NCBI GenBank assembly: GCA_910577205.1
Contig: CAJTMA010000007.1
Location: 1 to 64,000 of the forward strand
From: an uncultured Alphaproteobacteria bacterium
GTDB taxonomy: Bacteria; Pseudomonadota; Alphaproteobacteria; RF32; CAG-239
Direction of reading: 5' to 3'
DNA length: 64,000 bases
Position 1 is the first letter of the stretch. Every line of letters begins with the position of its first letter. The notes under the pieces are model-generated. The model was not told where the DNA came from. It worked only from the letters and a program-made list of their open reading frames with translations, and did no database searches. Made by a program: the position numbers and the translations under genes. This document shows positions 42,636-51,260 of this stretch, in pieces.

Positions 42636-44465
42636 CTATAAGTTTTCCAGCTTTTCAGAAAATTCCAGCCAAGCATCTTCCGCCGTCTGCAGCTGGACGG
42701 CAATATCCGACAGCTCCTTTTGAGCCTGAATGCTTTGTTCAACCGTCAAGGGCGTGTGAAAAAGGTTCTCCAGACGTTCCTTTTCAGCTGTGAGCCGCTG
42801 TATTTCCTTTTCCTGGCGGCGTATTCCACTTTGCAGCTGCTTTTTCTCCAAACGGGAATCGGTTTTGGAGACCGATGGTTTTGGCTGGGCAACGACCGCA
42901 GGTTCTGCATTAAGAAGAAGATTTTTATAGTCTTCCAAATCGCCGTCATAGGGTTTACATAAACCGTTTTTAACCAGCCACAAATCATCAGCGACCAGTT
43001 CAATCAAATGCAAATCATGGGTAATCAGAATGACCGAGCCGCGATAATCGTTCAGTGCTTTAATCAACGCCTCGCGGCCATCAATATCCAAATGGTTGGT
43101 CGGCTCGTCCAAGATGAGCAGCTGCGGCGCATTATACGTCATCGCCGCAAACAGCAGGCGCGCCTTTTCTCCGCCGGAAAGCTTGGCGATGACCGTCAGA
43201 GCCTTTTCCTGATTAAGGCCAAACCGGGCAAGATGCACCCGCACCTGCGTTTCGCTTTTATCCGGCAGCAGCGAAGACATAAATTCCGCGGCAGTTTGCT
43301 CCAGCGGCAATTCCTCAGCCTGATGCTGGGCAAAATAGCCGATTTTCAGTTTGGATGACACCCGGCGAGTACCTGACAACAACGGCAAGCGTCCGGATAT
43401 TACCTTTGCCAAAGTGGACTTACCATTGCCATTTGCGCCTAACAGGGCTATCCGGTCATTATCGACAATCTGTAAATTTAAGCGCCGCAGCACAGTTTTA
43501 TCGTCATATCCGGCAGTGCCGTCTTCAACAGACAACAAGGGCGGCGGCAGTTCATTCGGTTCGGGAAAGTCAAAAGAGGTGGCGGCAGCATCTTCCAACA
43601 AGGTAACCGTTTCAAGCTTTTCAAGCATTTTTATGCGGCTTTGCGCCTGTTTGGCTTTGCTTGCCTTATAGCGAAAACGATCAACAAAAGACTGCAAATG
43701 ACGGCGTTTTTCTTCCTGGCGTTCGGCTTGGCGCAGCAGGACTTCCTTTTGCATCGCGCGGGCAGAACGGAAAGCATCATAATTACCCGAGTAAGAAACT
43801 AATCTGCCGTTATCAAAATGGATAATATGATTGCACAGCAAATTGAGAATATTGCTGTCATGGCTGATTATCAGCAATGTGCCGCGATATTTGGCAAGGT
43901 GATTTTCCAGCCAGAGAGACGCTTCCAAATCAAGGTGGTTGGTTGGTTCATCCAACAGCAAAATATCTGACGGACGGAACAACGCCGCGGCCAAAGCCAA
44001 GCGCATCCGCCAGCCACCGGAAAACTCACAGACTTTCCGCGCCAAATCATCCGGAGCGAATCCCAAACCGTGTAAAATTTCTGCCGCCCGGGCTTCCGCC
44101 GAAGCCGCTCCGATAATATTCAGGCGTTCATGAATGGCGGCTAATTCAGCAGCGGCAGCTGTTTCAAGGCACTTCAGCAAATCTGCGCGTTCTTTGTCTT
44201 GAGCTAAAACAAAATCCAGAATCGGCATATCCAGGCTGGCAGCGGAAAACTCCTGCTCGACAAAGACCACCTGATATCCGCTGGGGAAAAAGACACTGCC
44301 GGTTTCAGTTTCCAACTCGCCTTTAAGCACGCGGAATAAAGTGGATTTACCGCAGCCGTTAGCTCCAACCACGCCAACTTTCCAACCATCAGAGATATGC
44401 GCTGAGGCATTCTCCAACAAAACTTTAGAGCCGATGCGGACGGTTATGTCATTAATGTCTATCAT
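42636..44465 (-). CDS. ABC-F family ATPase
   Basis: 609 residues with two fused ABC domains and no membrane span. Walker A motifs are GANGCGKST and GANGNGKST; signature motifs FSGGWRMRL and LSGGEKARL; LLLDEPTNHLDLE and LILDEPTNHLDID are the duplicated Walker B of ABC-F. A linker of charged helices joins the halves and a coiled-coil tail ends the protein (SRLEKKQLQSGIRRQEKEIQ), as in YheS/Uup-type members. ABC-F proteins act on ribosomes or in antibiotic resistance; which applies here is unknown. Two bases follow the exporter gene's stop. Confidence 0.9.
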   Translation of the reverse strand: MIDINDITVRIGSKVLLENASAHISDGWKVGVVGANGCGKSTLFRVLKGELETETGSVFFPSGYQVVFVEQEFSAASLDMPILDFVLAQDKERADLLKCLETAAAAELAAIHERLNIIGAASAEARAAEILHGLGFAPDDLARKVCEFSGGWRMRLALAAALFRPSDILLLDEPTNHLDLEASLWLENHLAKYRGTLLIISHDSNILNLLCNHIIHFDNGRLVSYSGNYDAFRSARAMQKEVLLRQAERQEEKRRHLQSFVDRFRYKASKAKQAQSRIKMLEKLETVTLLEDAAATSFDFPEPNELPPPLLSVEDGTAGYDDKTVLRRLNLQIVDNDRIALLGANGNGKSTLAKVISGRLPLLSGTRRVSSKLKIGYFAQHQAEELPLEQTAAEFMSSLLPDKSETQVRVHLARFGLNQEKALTVIAKLSGGEKARLLFAAMTYNAPQLLILDEPTNHLDIDGREALIKALNDYRGSVILITHDLHLIELVADDLWLVKNGLCKPYDGDLEDYKNLLLNAEPAVVAQPKPSVSKTDSRLEKKQLQSGIRRQEKEIQRLTAEKERLENLFHTPLTVEQSIQAQKELSDIAVQLQTAEDAWLEFSEKLENL

Positions 44466-44467
44466 CG

Positions 44468-46231
44468 TTACTTAAGCTGGGTGCGATAAAGCGAGCGGTA
44501 AACGCTGTCTTCTTTCTGCATCAATTCGTCATGGCTGCCCATTTCAACCAATTCGCCATAATTGACGACGACAATTTTATCCGCATTACGGACTGTCGAC
44601 AAACGGTGGGCAATGATAAATACCGTCCGGTCAGCCATGAGGTTATCAATTGCCTGCTGCACAATAGCTTCGGATTTGTTATCGAGCGCAGAAGTAGCTT
44701 CATCCAAAATAACAATCGGCGCGTTTTTAATAAAGGCACGGGCAATCGCAATACGCTGCTTTTGGCCGCCGGACAGAAGCACGCCGCGTTCGCCGATTTC
44801 GGTATCCAGTCCTTTTTCCAAGGACGCAATAAATTCCTCTAGGCAGGCAGATTTAACCGCGCGGTCTATCTCGTCCTGCGTTGCATTTTCGCGACCGAGG
44901 AGGATATTTTCGCGGATTGTGCCGGCAAACAGGAAATTGTCCTGAAAAACGATGGCAATCTTATCGCGTAACGAATCGAGTTCAATGTCGCGCACATCAA
45001 CGCCGTCAATCTTCACCGAACCGGACATAACGTCATAAAAACGCGGCAAGAGGTTAACCATTGTGGTTTTGCCGCCGCCGGAATTACCGACAAAGGCAAT
45101 CGTCTGCCCAACGCCAACTTTCAGATTGACGTGTTTTAATATCGGTTTGCCCGGAACATATTCAAAGCAGACGTCCTTGTATTCAATCGTTTTTTCGATT
45201 TTTTGAAGCGGTTGAGCATCAGGTTTGTTGGTAATCGCCGGTACTTGTTCCAGCAACCCGAAGACCCGTTCCATTGCCATCAGTGACAACTGGACGCTGT
45301 TGAAGTTATTGCCGATACTTTTAATCGGGTTATAAAGCATTATCAGCGCGGTGATAAAAGACACAAAGTTACCGGCAGAAATCTGTTTAGTGACAATCAG
45401 ATAGCTGCCAAGCCAGATAATCAGCGCAATACCAAGAGAAACCACAAAGTGCATCAGCGGCGACATCAATCCGGTACGCTGAATCATCTTAATCCCCAGC
45501 TTGAACACACTGTTGAGCGTGTTTCTAAAACGCAGCAATTGATATTGATATAAGTTATAGGATGTCACAATACGGTTGCCGTTAAAGGTTTCATTATAAT
45601 GGGTCATTACTGCCGAACCGGAGAAAATAGTTTTATCCATCAGGCTTTTAATGCGGCGGCGGACAGTCGTTAAAGGATAAAGAGCTCCCAGCAGCACAAC
45701 GATTGCAACAATTGCCAACTGCCAAGAGTTATAAATCAACACACCGATTAATGACAGAGAAGAAAAAACACGGGTTGTAAACAGTTTCAGATTAGACAAC
45801 AACCCGGCACAGGCCATATCAACATCATAATTAAAGCGGAAAAGAATATCCCCTGAAGTTGATTTGTCAAAAAATCCGGCGTCATAACGCATCAGCTTTT
45901 CAAAAAGGGTAATTTTCAAACCTTGGGAGATTTTCTGCCCCACCCAGGTATTCAGATATGTTGCCGTGTAGTTTAACAGACTTTGCAAAGAGCTGAAGAG
46001 GATAATCAACAACGGAATGTAAGACGTTGAAGCCGTGTTTTTTTCCACCATAACAATATCCATGTACGGCTTCAAAGACCATGCGATAACAGCATCCATT
46101 GAGCCGATGGGAATCGTAATCAACACACCGAGCAAACCGCGAATCCAATATGGTTTCACATAGGGCAGGATTTTGCAGTAATTACTGATGAGATAGGATG
46201 ATTTGATTTTTTTTAACAATTTTGCGAACAT
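44468..46231 (-). CDS. MsbA-like ABC exporter
   Basis: 587 residues from the second ATG of MMFAK (AAGG six bases before). Six membrane spans fill the first ~320 residues, followed by an ATPase domain with Walker A VGNSGGGKTT, signature LLSGGQKQRIAIARAF and IVILDEATSALDNKSE. The type-IV exporter layout, and the place beside a polysaccharide operon, fit a lipid A-core flippase like MsbA, but other lipid or peptide exporters share this fold. The longer frame from 46285 has no good ribosome site. Confidence 0.85.
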   Translation of the reverse strand: MFAKLLKKIKSSYLISNYCKILPYVKPYWIRGLLGVLITIPIGSMDAVIAWSLKPYMDIVMVEKNTASTSYIPLLIILFSSLQSLLNYTATYLNTWVGQKISQGLKITLFEKLMRYDAGFFDKSTSGDILFRFNYDVDMACAGLLSNLKLFTTRVFSSLSLIGVLIYNSWQLAIVAIVVLLGALYPLTTVRRRIKSLMDKTIFSGSAVMTHYNETFNGNRIVTSYNLYQYQLLRFRNTLNSVFKLGIKMIQRTGLMSPLMHFVVSLGIALIIWLGSYLIVTKQISAGNFVSFITALIMLYNPIKSIGNNFNSVQLSLMAMERVFGLLEQVPAITNKPDAQPLQKIEKTIEYKDVCFEYVPGKPILKHVNLKVGVGQTIAFVGNSGGGKTTMVNLLPRFYDVMSGSVKIDGVDVRDIELDSLRDKIAIVFQDNFLFAGTIRENILLGRENATQDEIDRAVKSACLEEFIASLEKGLDTEIGERGVLLSGGQKQRIAIARAFIKNAPIVILDEATSALDNKSEAIVQQAIDNLMADRTVFIIAHRLSTVRNADKIVVVNYGELVEMGSHDELMQKEDSVYRSLYRTQLK

Positions 46232-46319
46232 CATAAACCTTGTTGCGATATTATAAATTACCCACAACATAGTACATTCTGCCACTGTTTGGCAAGCGGA
46301 ATTAGCTAAATATCAATTT

Positions 46320-47264
46320 TTAATTGGATATTTCTAACCCTGACAACAGTACAGGCGAAATATCATAAACTTGCAGAAAGCCTGTTGCGTCTTTCTGACA
46401 AGCCCGCGGGTGGCTGTTGGTGCAGCGGACACCTGAGATTAAGCCGGAATCTTGCATCCGTTGCAGCGCGCCGTCAATAAATACACCATGGACAACGGCA
46501 ACATAAACTTCTGCCGCTCCGGCATCTTTGTAAGCACGCGCAGCATTGATAATCGAACTTCCCGAGCGTATCATATCATCATAGATAACCACTCTGCGAC
46601 CGGAAACATTCGCATTAAGTGCCGTCACTTCCGTATGCGTACCGGACAAGCGTTGTTTCATAATATAGGCACTGTCTAACCCCAGACGTCCGCTCATTTT
46701 CTGCACCCATTTGGCTCGCCCCATGTCTGCCGTTGCCAGAACAATATCCGGTCCGATGTCTGACAGCATTCGAGCCACAACAGGCTCCGCCGTCAGGTGA
46801 ACCGGACGCACTGAACCTTCAAAGTAATATTGTGTTCCCAAGGAGTGTAAATCCATCATATAGATAAAATTGCCATTGGCCGAACGGGGAATGGAGCTTA
46901 GCAGCCGGGCAATATTTTTGGCAATCACAACCTCACCCCGTTTGGTTGACCGCTCCATTGTCGAATATCCAAAATATGGTATTACGATATGCAGAGAAGA
47001 GCACTGTTCCATAACCAGTGCGCTGCAAATATTATAGAGTTCAAGAATCGCGGCATCGTCAATTGTCCCCGCCACATAGACTGCCGGACGGTTCAAAATC
47101 TCTTTGGAATTCAGCAGACGGTAATAATTTTCACCGTCCGGAAAAAGTTTGTGTTCAAATTCTCCAGGACAAAGAGAAAATAAGGCATCGGATGTTCCTG
47201 CCATTTTTTCAGCCAGATACGCATAAGCCTGCGATGAAAACAAATTTGCAACTTTATCGCTCAT
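46320..47264 (-). CDS. Divergent ribose-phosphate pyrophosphokinase
   Basis: 314 residues. PRPP synthetase marks are FPDGENYYRL (ATP site), DLHSLGTQYYFEG (normally DLHAxQIQGFF) and the PRPP loop VVIYDDMIRSGSSIINAARA. Typical Prs would read ...VDDIVDTAGT..., so this is a diverged member, perhaps a paralogue with another substrate. It makes PRPP for nucleotide, histidine and tryptophan synthesis if functional as Prs. It lies 88 bases upstream of the exporter on the same strand and is divergent from mnmA. Confidence 0.8.
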   Translation of the reverse strand: MSDKVANLFSSQAYAYLAEKMAGTSDALFSLCPGEFEHKLFPDGENYYRLLNSKEILNRPAVYVAGTIDDAAILELYNICSALVMEQCSSLHIVIPYFGYSTMERSTKRGEVVIAKNIARLLSSIPRSANGNFIYMMDLHSLGTQYYFEGSVRPVHLTAEPVVARMLSDIGPDIVLATADMGRAKWVQKMSGRLGLDSAYIMKQRLSGTHTEVTALNANVSGRRVVIYDDMIRSGSSIINAARAYKDAGAAEVYVAVVHGVFIDGALQRMQDSGLISGVRCTNSHPRACQKDATGFLQVYDISPVLLSGLEISN

Positions 47265-47442
47265 GATATTCCTTTCCTGATGTGAGATATTAATTTAATC
47301 TGATAAACTTTAATTTTCAGCTAATAATTATGCTTTATCTTATTGATAATTTAAATTATAGTATGTCGGTCAAAGAAAGTAAAAACTTTGAATTTTTATA
47401 TTTCTTTGGTGAATGTAACTTTCAATTCACTATGAGGAAAAA

Positions 47443-48519
47443 ATGAAAATATTAGTCGGAATGAGCGGCGGAGTTGATTCTTCCGCGGCTGCTTTGTTGT
47501 TAAAGAAAGCCGGGTACGACGTTATCGGCGCAACAATGTCTATTTGGGATAAATCTCAAAATTTTGCAGGCATGACAGGAAAAGAAGGGTGTTTCAGTCC
47601 ACATGAAGAACAGGATGTGGAAGCGGCGAAAAAAGTTTGTGCCAAGCTTGATATTCCTTACCATGTTATTGACTGCACCGAGGAATATAAAAAAATCGTC
47701 TTATCCAATTTCAAATCGGAATATTTGGCAGGAAGAACACCGAATCCTTGCGTTTTATGCAATGCAACCATTAAATTTGCAGCTCTTCCCCGCGCTGCCA
47801 AAGCTTTGGGACTGGAATTTGATAAATTTGCAACCGGGCATTATGCCGGATTAGGCTATGATGAAACCACAAAACGTTACCAGCTGCATTGCGGCAAAGA
47901 TTTACGCAAAGATCAGGCTTATTTTTTATATCGTCTGACACAAGAGCAGCTTTCTGAAATTTTATTGCCCCTCGGCGACTACAGCAAGCAGGAAATCCGC
48001 GATTTGGCCAGAGAAGCAGGCTTAGAAGTTTGCGACAAACCCGACAGTCAGGATTTTTATTCCGGTGACATCAATGATATCATTCAAGAAGAACCCAAAA
48101 CAGGAAATTTTGTTGACAAGGACGGAAAAATCCTCGGGCAGCACCATGGCTTTTGGAACTTTACCATCGGGCAGCGCCGCGGATTGGGAATCGCTGCGGA
48201 AAAGCCGTTGTATGTCATTGAACTGCGCCCTGAACAAAATGAAGTGGTATTAGGATTTGCTGACCAAACGCTGCAAAAAGGCCTCGAAGCTAACCGGCTC
48301 AACTGGGTTTCAATTTCCAAACCCTCTGCACCGTTTTGCTGCCAAGCGAAAATCCGCTCATCTCAGAAAGCAGTTCAAGTCCGTGTTTCCCCTCTTGGGA
48401 ATGACAGTGTCAAAGTGGAATTTGAAGATTTACAAAAAGCATTAACTCCCGGACAATCCGTCGTTTTCTATGACGGGAGCTTATTGCTCGGCGGCGGATT
48501 TATCACGGAAGCTTATTAA
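47443..48519 (+). CDS. mnmA: tRNA-uridine 2-sulfurtransferase MnmA
   Basis: 358 residues. PP-loop GMSGGVDSSAAALLL at the N-terminus, GCFSPHEEQDVEAAKKVC, PNPCVLCNATIKF (first catalytic Cys), TGHYAGLGYD and FTIGQRRGLG are all MnmA marks. MnmA places sulfur on U34 of tRNA-Lys, Glu and Gln. The second catalytic Cys (in ...DSxxICF in most enzymes) is not there: the sequence is KPDSQDFYSGD, with Tyr at the expected position. The stop overlaps the convergent LysR gene by four bases. Confidence 0.92.
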   Translation: MKILVGMSGGVDSSAAALLLKKAGYDVIGATMSIWDKSQNFAGMTGKEGCFSPHEEQDVEAAKKVCAKLDIPYHVIDCTEEYKKIVLSNFKSEYLAGRTPNPCVLCNATIKFAALPRAAKALGLEFDKFATGHYAGLGYDETTKRYQLHCGKDLRKDQAYFLYRLTQEQLSEILLPLGDYSKQEIRDLAREAGLEVCDKPDSQDFYSGDINDIIQEEPKTGNFVDKDGKILGQHHGFWNFTIGQRRGLGIAAEKPLYVIELRPEQNEVVLGFADQTLQKGLEANRLNWVSISKPSAPFCCQAKIRSSQKAVQVRVSPLGNDSVKVEFEDLQKALTPGQSVVFYDGSLLLGGGFITEAY

Positions 48520-49403
48520 AATTTGACGTTCAGCAGAACTTTGCGGTAAAATTCTAAAACAGCGCGAATCTTTGGAATATCTTTGGTTAAACGGTGCGCA
48601 ACCAGATAAAATGTCATTTGCGGTTTCATGGTGATATTCTTTAAGCGGACTAAATCCGTATCGCGGGTTTCATCGTGAACCATAATTCCAATGCCGCCAC
48701 CGCTGCGGACAACATTGGCAATAGAATGGTTAGAGTTTGAGGTAAAACTGATGTAAGACCCTCTGCTCATAATATCTTTCCATTCTTTCAAGTAACGGTA
48801 ATTAATCAGCTTGCCGCAAATACGGTGATTTTGAATGAGGTCTTCCAAATCTTTAGGTTCGCCATACTTTGCCAGATAAGAGGGCGCGGCCACAAAGCTA
48901 CAGCTAATCACTTTGCTTTCGACGATAACCAAATCAGAACCGCTCGGCGGCTCCAGCATAAAACCTAAATCAACGTCCAAAACATTAAGGTTTGGCGATT
49001 GGTAATGGGATACAGATTCGATACGGATATTGGGATAATTTTGCCAGAATTCATCAATTCCATCAGCGTGCAAAACGGAAGCAACAGCCAAAGGCAAGCC
49101 GACCCGCACCACACCGGACATGGTATTTTTATGAGAGGCAACAACATCTACGCCGCGGATAACCTTTTTGACATCAAATCCCATTTTGATAATATGCTGC
49201 GCTTCATGCGTCAGAACCGATCCTCGCCCATTGCTGGTTACCAGTTTGATACCCAGCTCTTTCTCCAAATCGGCCAAATACTTATTAAGCGTATCAACTG
49301 ACAGGCTGAGCGACTCGGCTACTTTTTTCTTACTATTGTTCTCTGCAAGGGCAACCAACATCAACAGCCCTTCCAGTTTAGCAATATCCTGTTTGCTAAT
49401 CAT
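48516..49403 (-). CDS. LysR-family transcriptional regulator
   Basis: 295 residues: an N-terminal winged HTH (residues 8-65, NSKKKVAESLSLSVDTLNKYL ending in a LGIKLVTSNGRGSVLT wing) and a two-lobed co-inducer domain. It lies 32 bases downstream of the IbrB-like gene on the same strand, so it may be the fourth gene of that operon and regulate it, unlike most LysR genes, which are divergent from their targets. The overlap with mnmA at its 3' end leaves no terminator between the two genes. Confidence 0.88.
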   Translation of the reverse strand: MISKQDIAKLEGLLMLVALAENNSKKKVAESLSLSVDTLNKYLADLEKELGIKLVTSNGRGSVLTHEAQHIIKMGFDVKKVIRGVDVVASHKNTMSGVVRVGLPLAVASVLHADGIDEFWQNYPNIRIESVSHYQSPNLNVLDVDLGFMLEPPSGSDLVIVESKVISCSFVAAPSYLAKYGEPKDLEDLIQNHRICGKLINYRYLKEWKDIMSRGSYISFTSNSNHSIANVVRSGGGIGIMVHDETRDTDLVRLKNITMKPQMTFYLVAHRLTKDIPKIRAVLEFYRKVLLNVKF

Positions 49404-49435
49404 TCCGCCTATCCCCGCCTGTCAGCCACAGTCTG

Positions 49436-49948
49436 TTAGACTTCCCAACTACGGGAAAACTCTTCGTCTTTAAATAACGATGCCAAGCCGGTTATTTGTT
49501 TGAGGCGCAGCACTTCATCGGCAGACATTCCGATATTGCGGCAAATCCACGAATCGCTTTTGCCCATTTCCAACAACTCGGCAACAATGTTGCTCATCAA
49601 ATCTACATTGTGACTACCGCGCGCACGGTTATGGCGGATGGTAGAAGCCATACGATCGCCCAGCGGTTTGTCAATCACAACAACAGGCATCAAGCCGCGT
49701 TCCCGCTCATAAATACGCGGGCTGGTCATCATTGTGGTATAGCGGTGGAAGCCGTCAACGACGATATATTCATCATTTTCTTTATCATAATAACAAACAA
49801 TCGGCTGGGTATAACCATCCTCCCAGATGGAAATTTCCAGCAATTTCATTTCCGGAGGAGCTACACGGTTCGGGTTGTAGTCGTTAGCTTTAATTTTTTC
49901 GACTGGAATAGCCTGTACATTATAGACCGGACTCTTAAATTCACTCAT
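49436..49948 (-). CDS. IbrB-like ParB-domain protein
   Basis: 170 residues. VEKIKANDYNPNRVAPPEM, then DGYTQPIVCYY, then VVDGFHRYTTM is the ParB/Srx nuclease fold (DGxHR), and IRHNRARGSHN is a typical follow-up. The C-terminal part is helical with an HTH-like MSADEVLRLKQ. It fits IbrB, which together with IbrA was reported as a pair regulating Eib proteins in E. coli prophages. It follows the IbrA-like gene after ten bases. Confidence 0.88.
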   Translation of the reverse strand: MSEFKSPVYNVQAIPVEKIKANDYNPNRVAPPEMKLLEISIWEDGYTQPIVCYYDKENDEYIVVDGFHRYTTMMTSPRIYERERGLMPVVVIDKPLGDRMASTIRHNRARGSHNVDLMSNIVAELLEMGKSDSWICRNIGMSADEVLRLKQITGLASLFKDEEFSRSWEV

Positions 49949-49958
49949 TAGTCATTCC

Positions 49959-51260
49959 TCACAAATTACGATATTTTTCCATTAATTCCCGTTCACGCTC
50001 CGCCTGTTTTTTGGTTTGGGTAAAGCCCATATATTTGCAGAGGTGGTCATTTTTCAAGATACAGACCGCCATACGCTTCCATGACGGAATGTCGATAGAT
50101 GATTTGATGTCATCCGTGTTGTCCGGCGTTCCGAGAAAACGAATTTTATCGCGCGTTTTATTGTAACCGCTCGGACCGTTATGGCGGATGGGATAGTTAC
50201 AATCCTCCAATTCTTTCAATGCCGCTTCATTAACCACGCCGCCTTTTTTCCACCAAAAACGAATGGAGGTTTTGAATTTGGCAACATAGTTCTGGCGCAT
50301 ACTTTCAGGAAGCGTCGCCAGCAAAAACTTGACATAAGAACGCCAGGTATGCCCCGGAGGAAGCGTAAACTTGCGAGCGCCTAAAGCTTTGGTATTGCCA
50401 TAAATAGCTCCAAAATTAGCACCCTGCACCCGCCCGACAACGCGAATCCATGTATCCGGCTCTAAGACGCGATATAAGTTCAAGCTGTCTTTGGCACTTT
50501 CATGGTAAGGGCTGGCAACGCGCATTTGGTTAATTGACAAACCGGCCTTATAGAAGAGGTCATAAATGTGGTTATAATCATAGTCATATTTGCCGTTAGC
50601 GACCCAGACATCCTTGGTTGTCCAGTCATACAGCGGATAAGCATGGTAGAAGTCCTTGCCCATTTTAGTCGTCCATTTGCCTTCGCCAAAACTGGTTTTC
50701 CGTTCGTTGGCATAGGCTCTGTATCGGTTCAGGGATTCATCGGCGCGAATGCCCAGCAGGCAGATTGTTGTCCCTTCATGCTGTCTGGCATACCATCTGC
50801 CAAATTCTGCATAAAAGTCTTCCTGCGGCATTTTATATTTATAAAAATCAAAGTTATGGTTTTCCAACTTGATAATGTAGTCCTGCTTAGGCATAGAGCG
50901 CACCCAGGCGGCTTTTTTATCCGGGTCCCATGTATACCAATACATTTGGTAATTGCTTACAGCACAGCGCGAGGCCTGCGGAATGCAGACCCAATAAGGC
51001 TCAATATCATTAATATTGTTTTCAAACATACGGGTAACATAATCCGTTGTTGTCTGGTATTGCGCTTCAAAATCCTGGTGGAAAACGCCGATTTTCTTCT
51101 GGATATTATTACGGCGTTTATAATCCAGCACCATGTTGAGCAGCAGGCCGCTGTCTTTGCCGCCGGAGAAAGACACATAAATATTGTCAAAGTTATCAAA
51201 TATATATTTCAAACGAGCCTGTGTCGCCTCGTACACATTGATATCCAAATATTTTTTCAC
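49959..51260 (-). CDS. IbrA-like DUF3440 / PAPS-reductase-family protein
   Basis: 433 residues from GTG at 51260. This start overlaps the helicase stop (GTGA) and lies ten bases after AGAGGAGG; the longer frame from ATG at 51296 would put that ribosome site inside the gene. The start then reads KKYLDINVYEATQARLKYIF, as in other IbrA/DUF3440 proteins. The PP-loop SFSGGKDSGLL (about 30) is the PAPS-reductase/ATP-pyrophosphatase motif. Family members are phage- or island-borne; the reaction is not established. DndC in DNA phosphorothioation is a more distant relative. Confidence 0.87.
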   Translation of the reverse strand: MKKYLDINVYEATQARLKYIFDNFDNIYVSFSGGKDSGLLLNMVLDYKRRNNIQKKIGVFHQDFEAQYQTTTDYVTRMFENNINDIEPYWVCIPQASRCAVSNYQMYWYTWDPDKKAAWVRSMPKQDYIIKLENHNFDFYKYKMPQEDFYAEFGRWYARQHEGTTICLLGIRADESLNRYRAYANERKTSFGEGKWTTKMGKDFYHAYPLYDWTTKDVWVANGKYDYDYNHIYDLFYKAGLSINQMRVASPYHESAKDSLNLYRVLEPDTWIRVVGRVQGANFGAIYGNTKALGARKFTLPPGHTWRSYVKFLLATLPESMRQNYVAKFKTSIRFWWKKGGVVNEAALKELEDCNYPIRHNGPSGYNKTRDKIRFLGTPDNTDDIKSSIDIPSWKRMAVCILKNDHLCKYMGFTQTKKQAERERELMEKYRNL

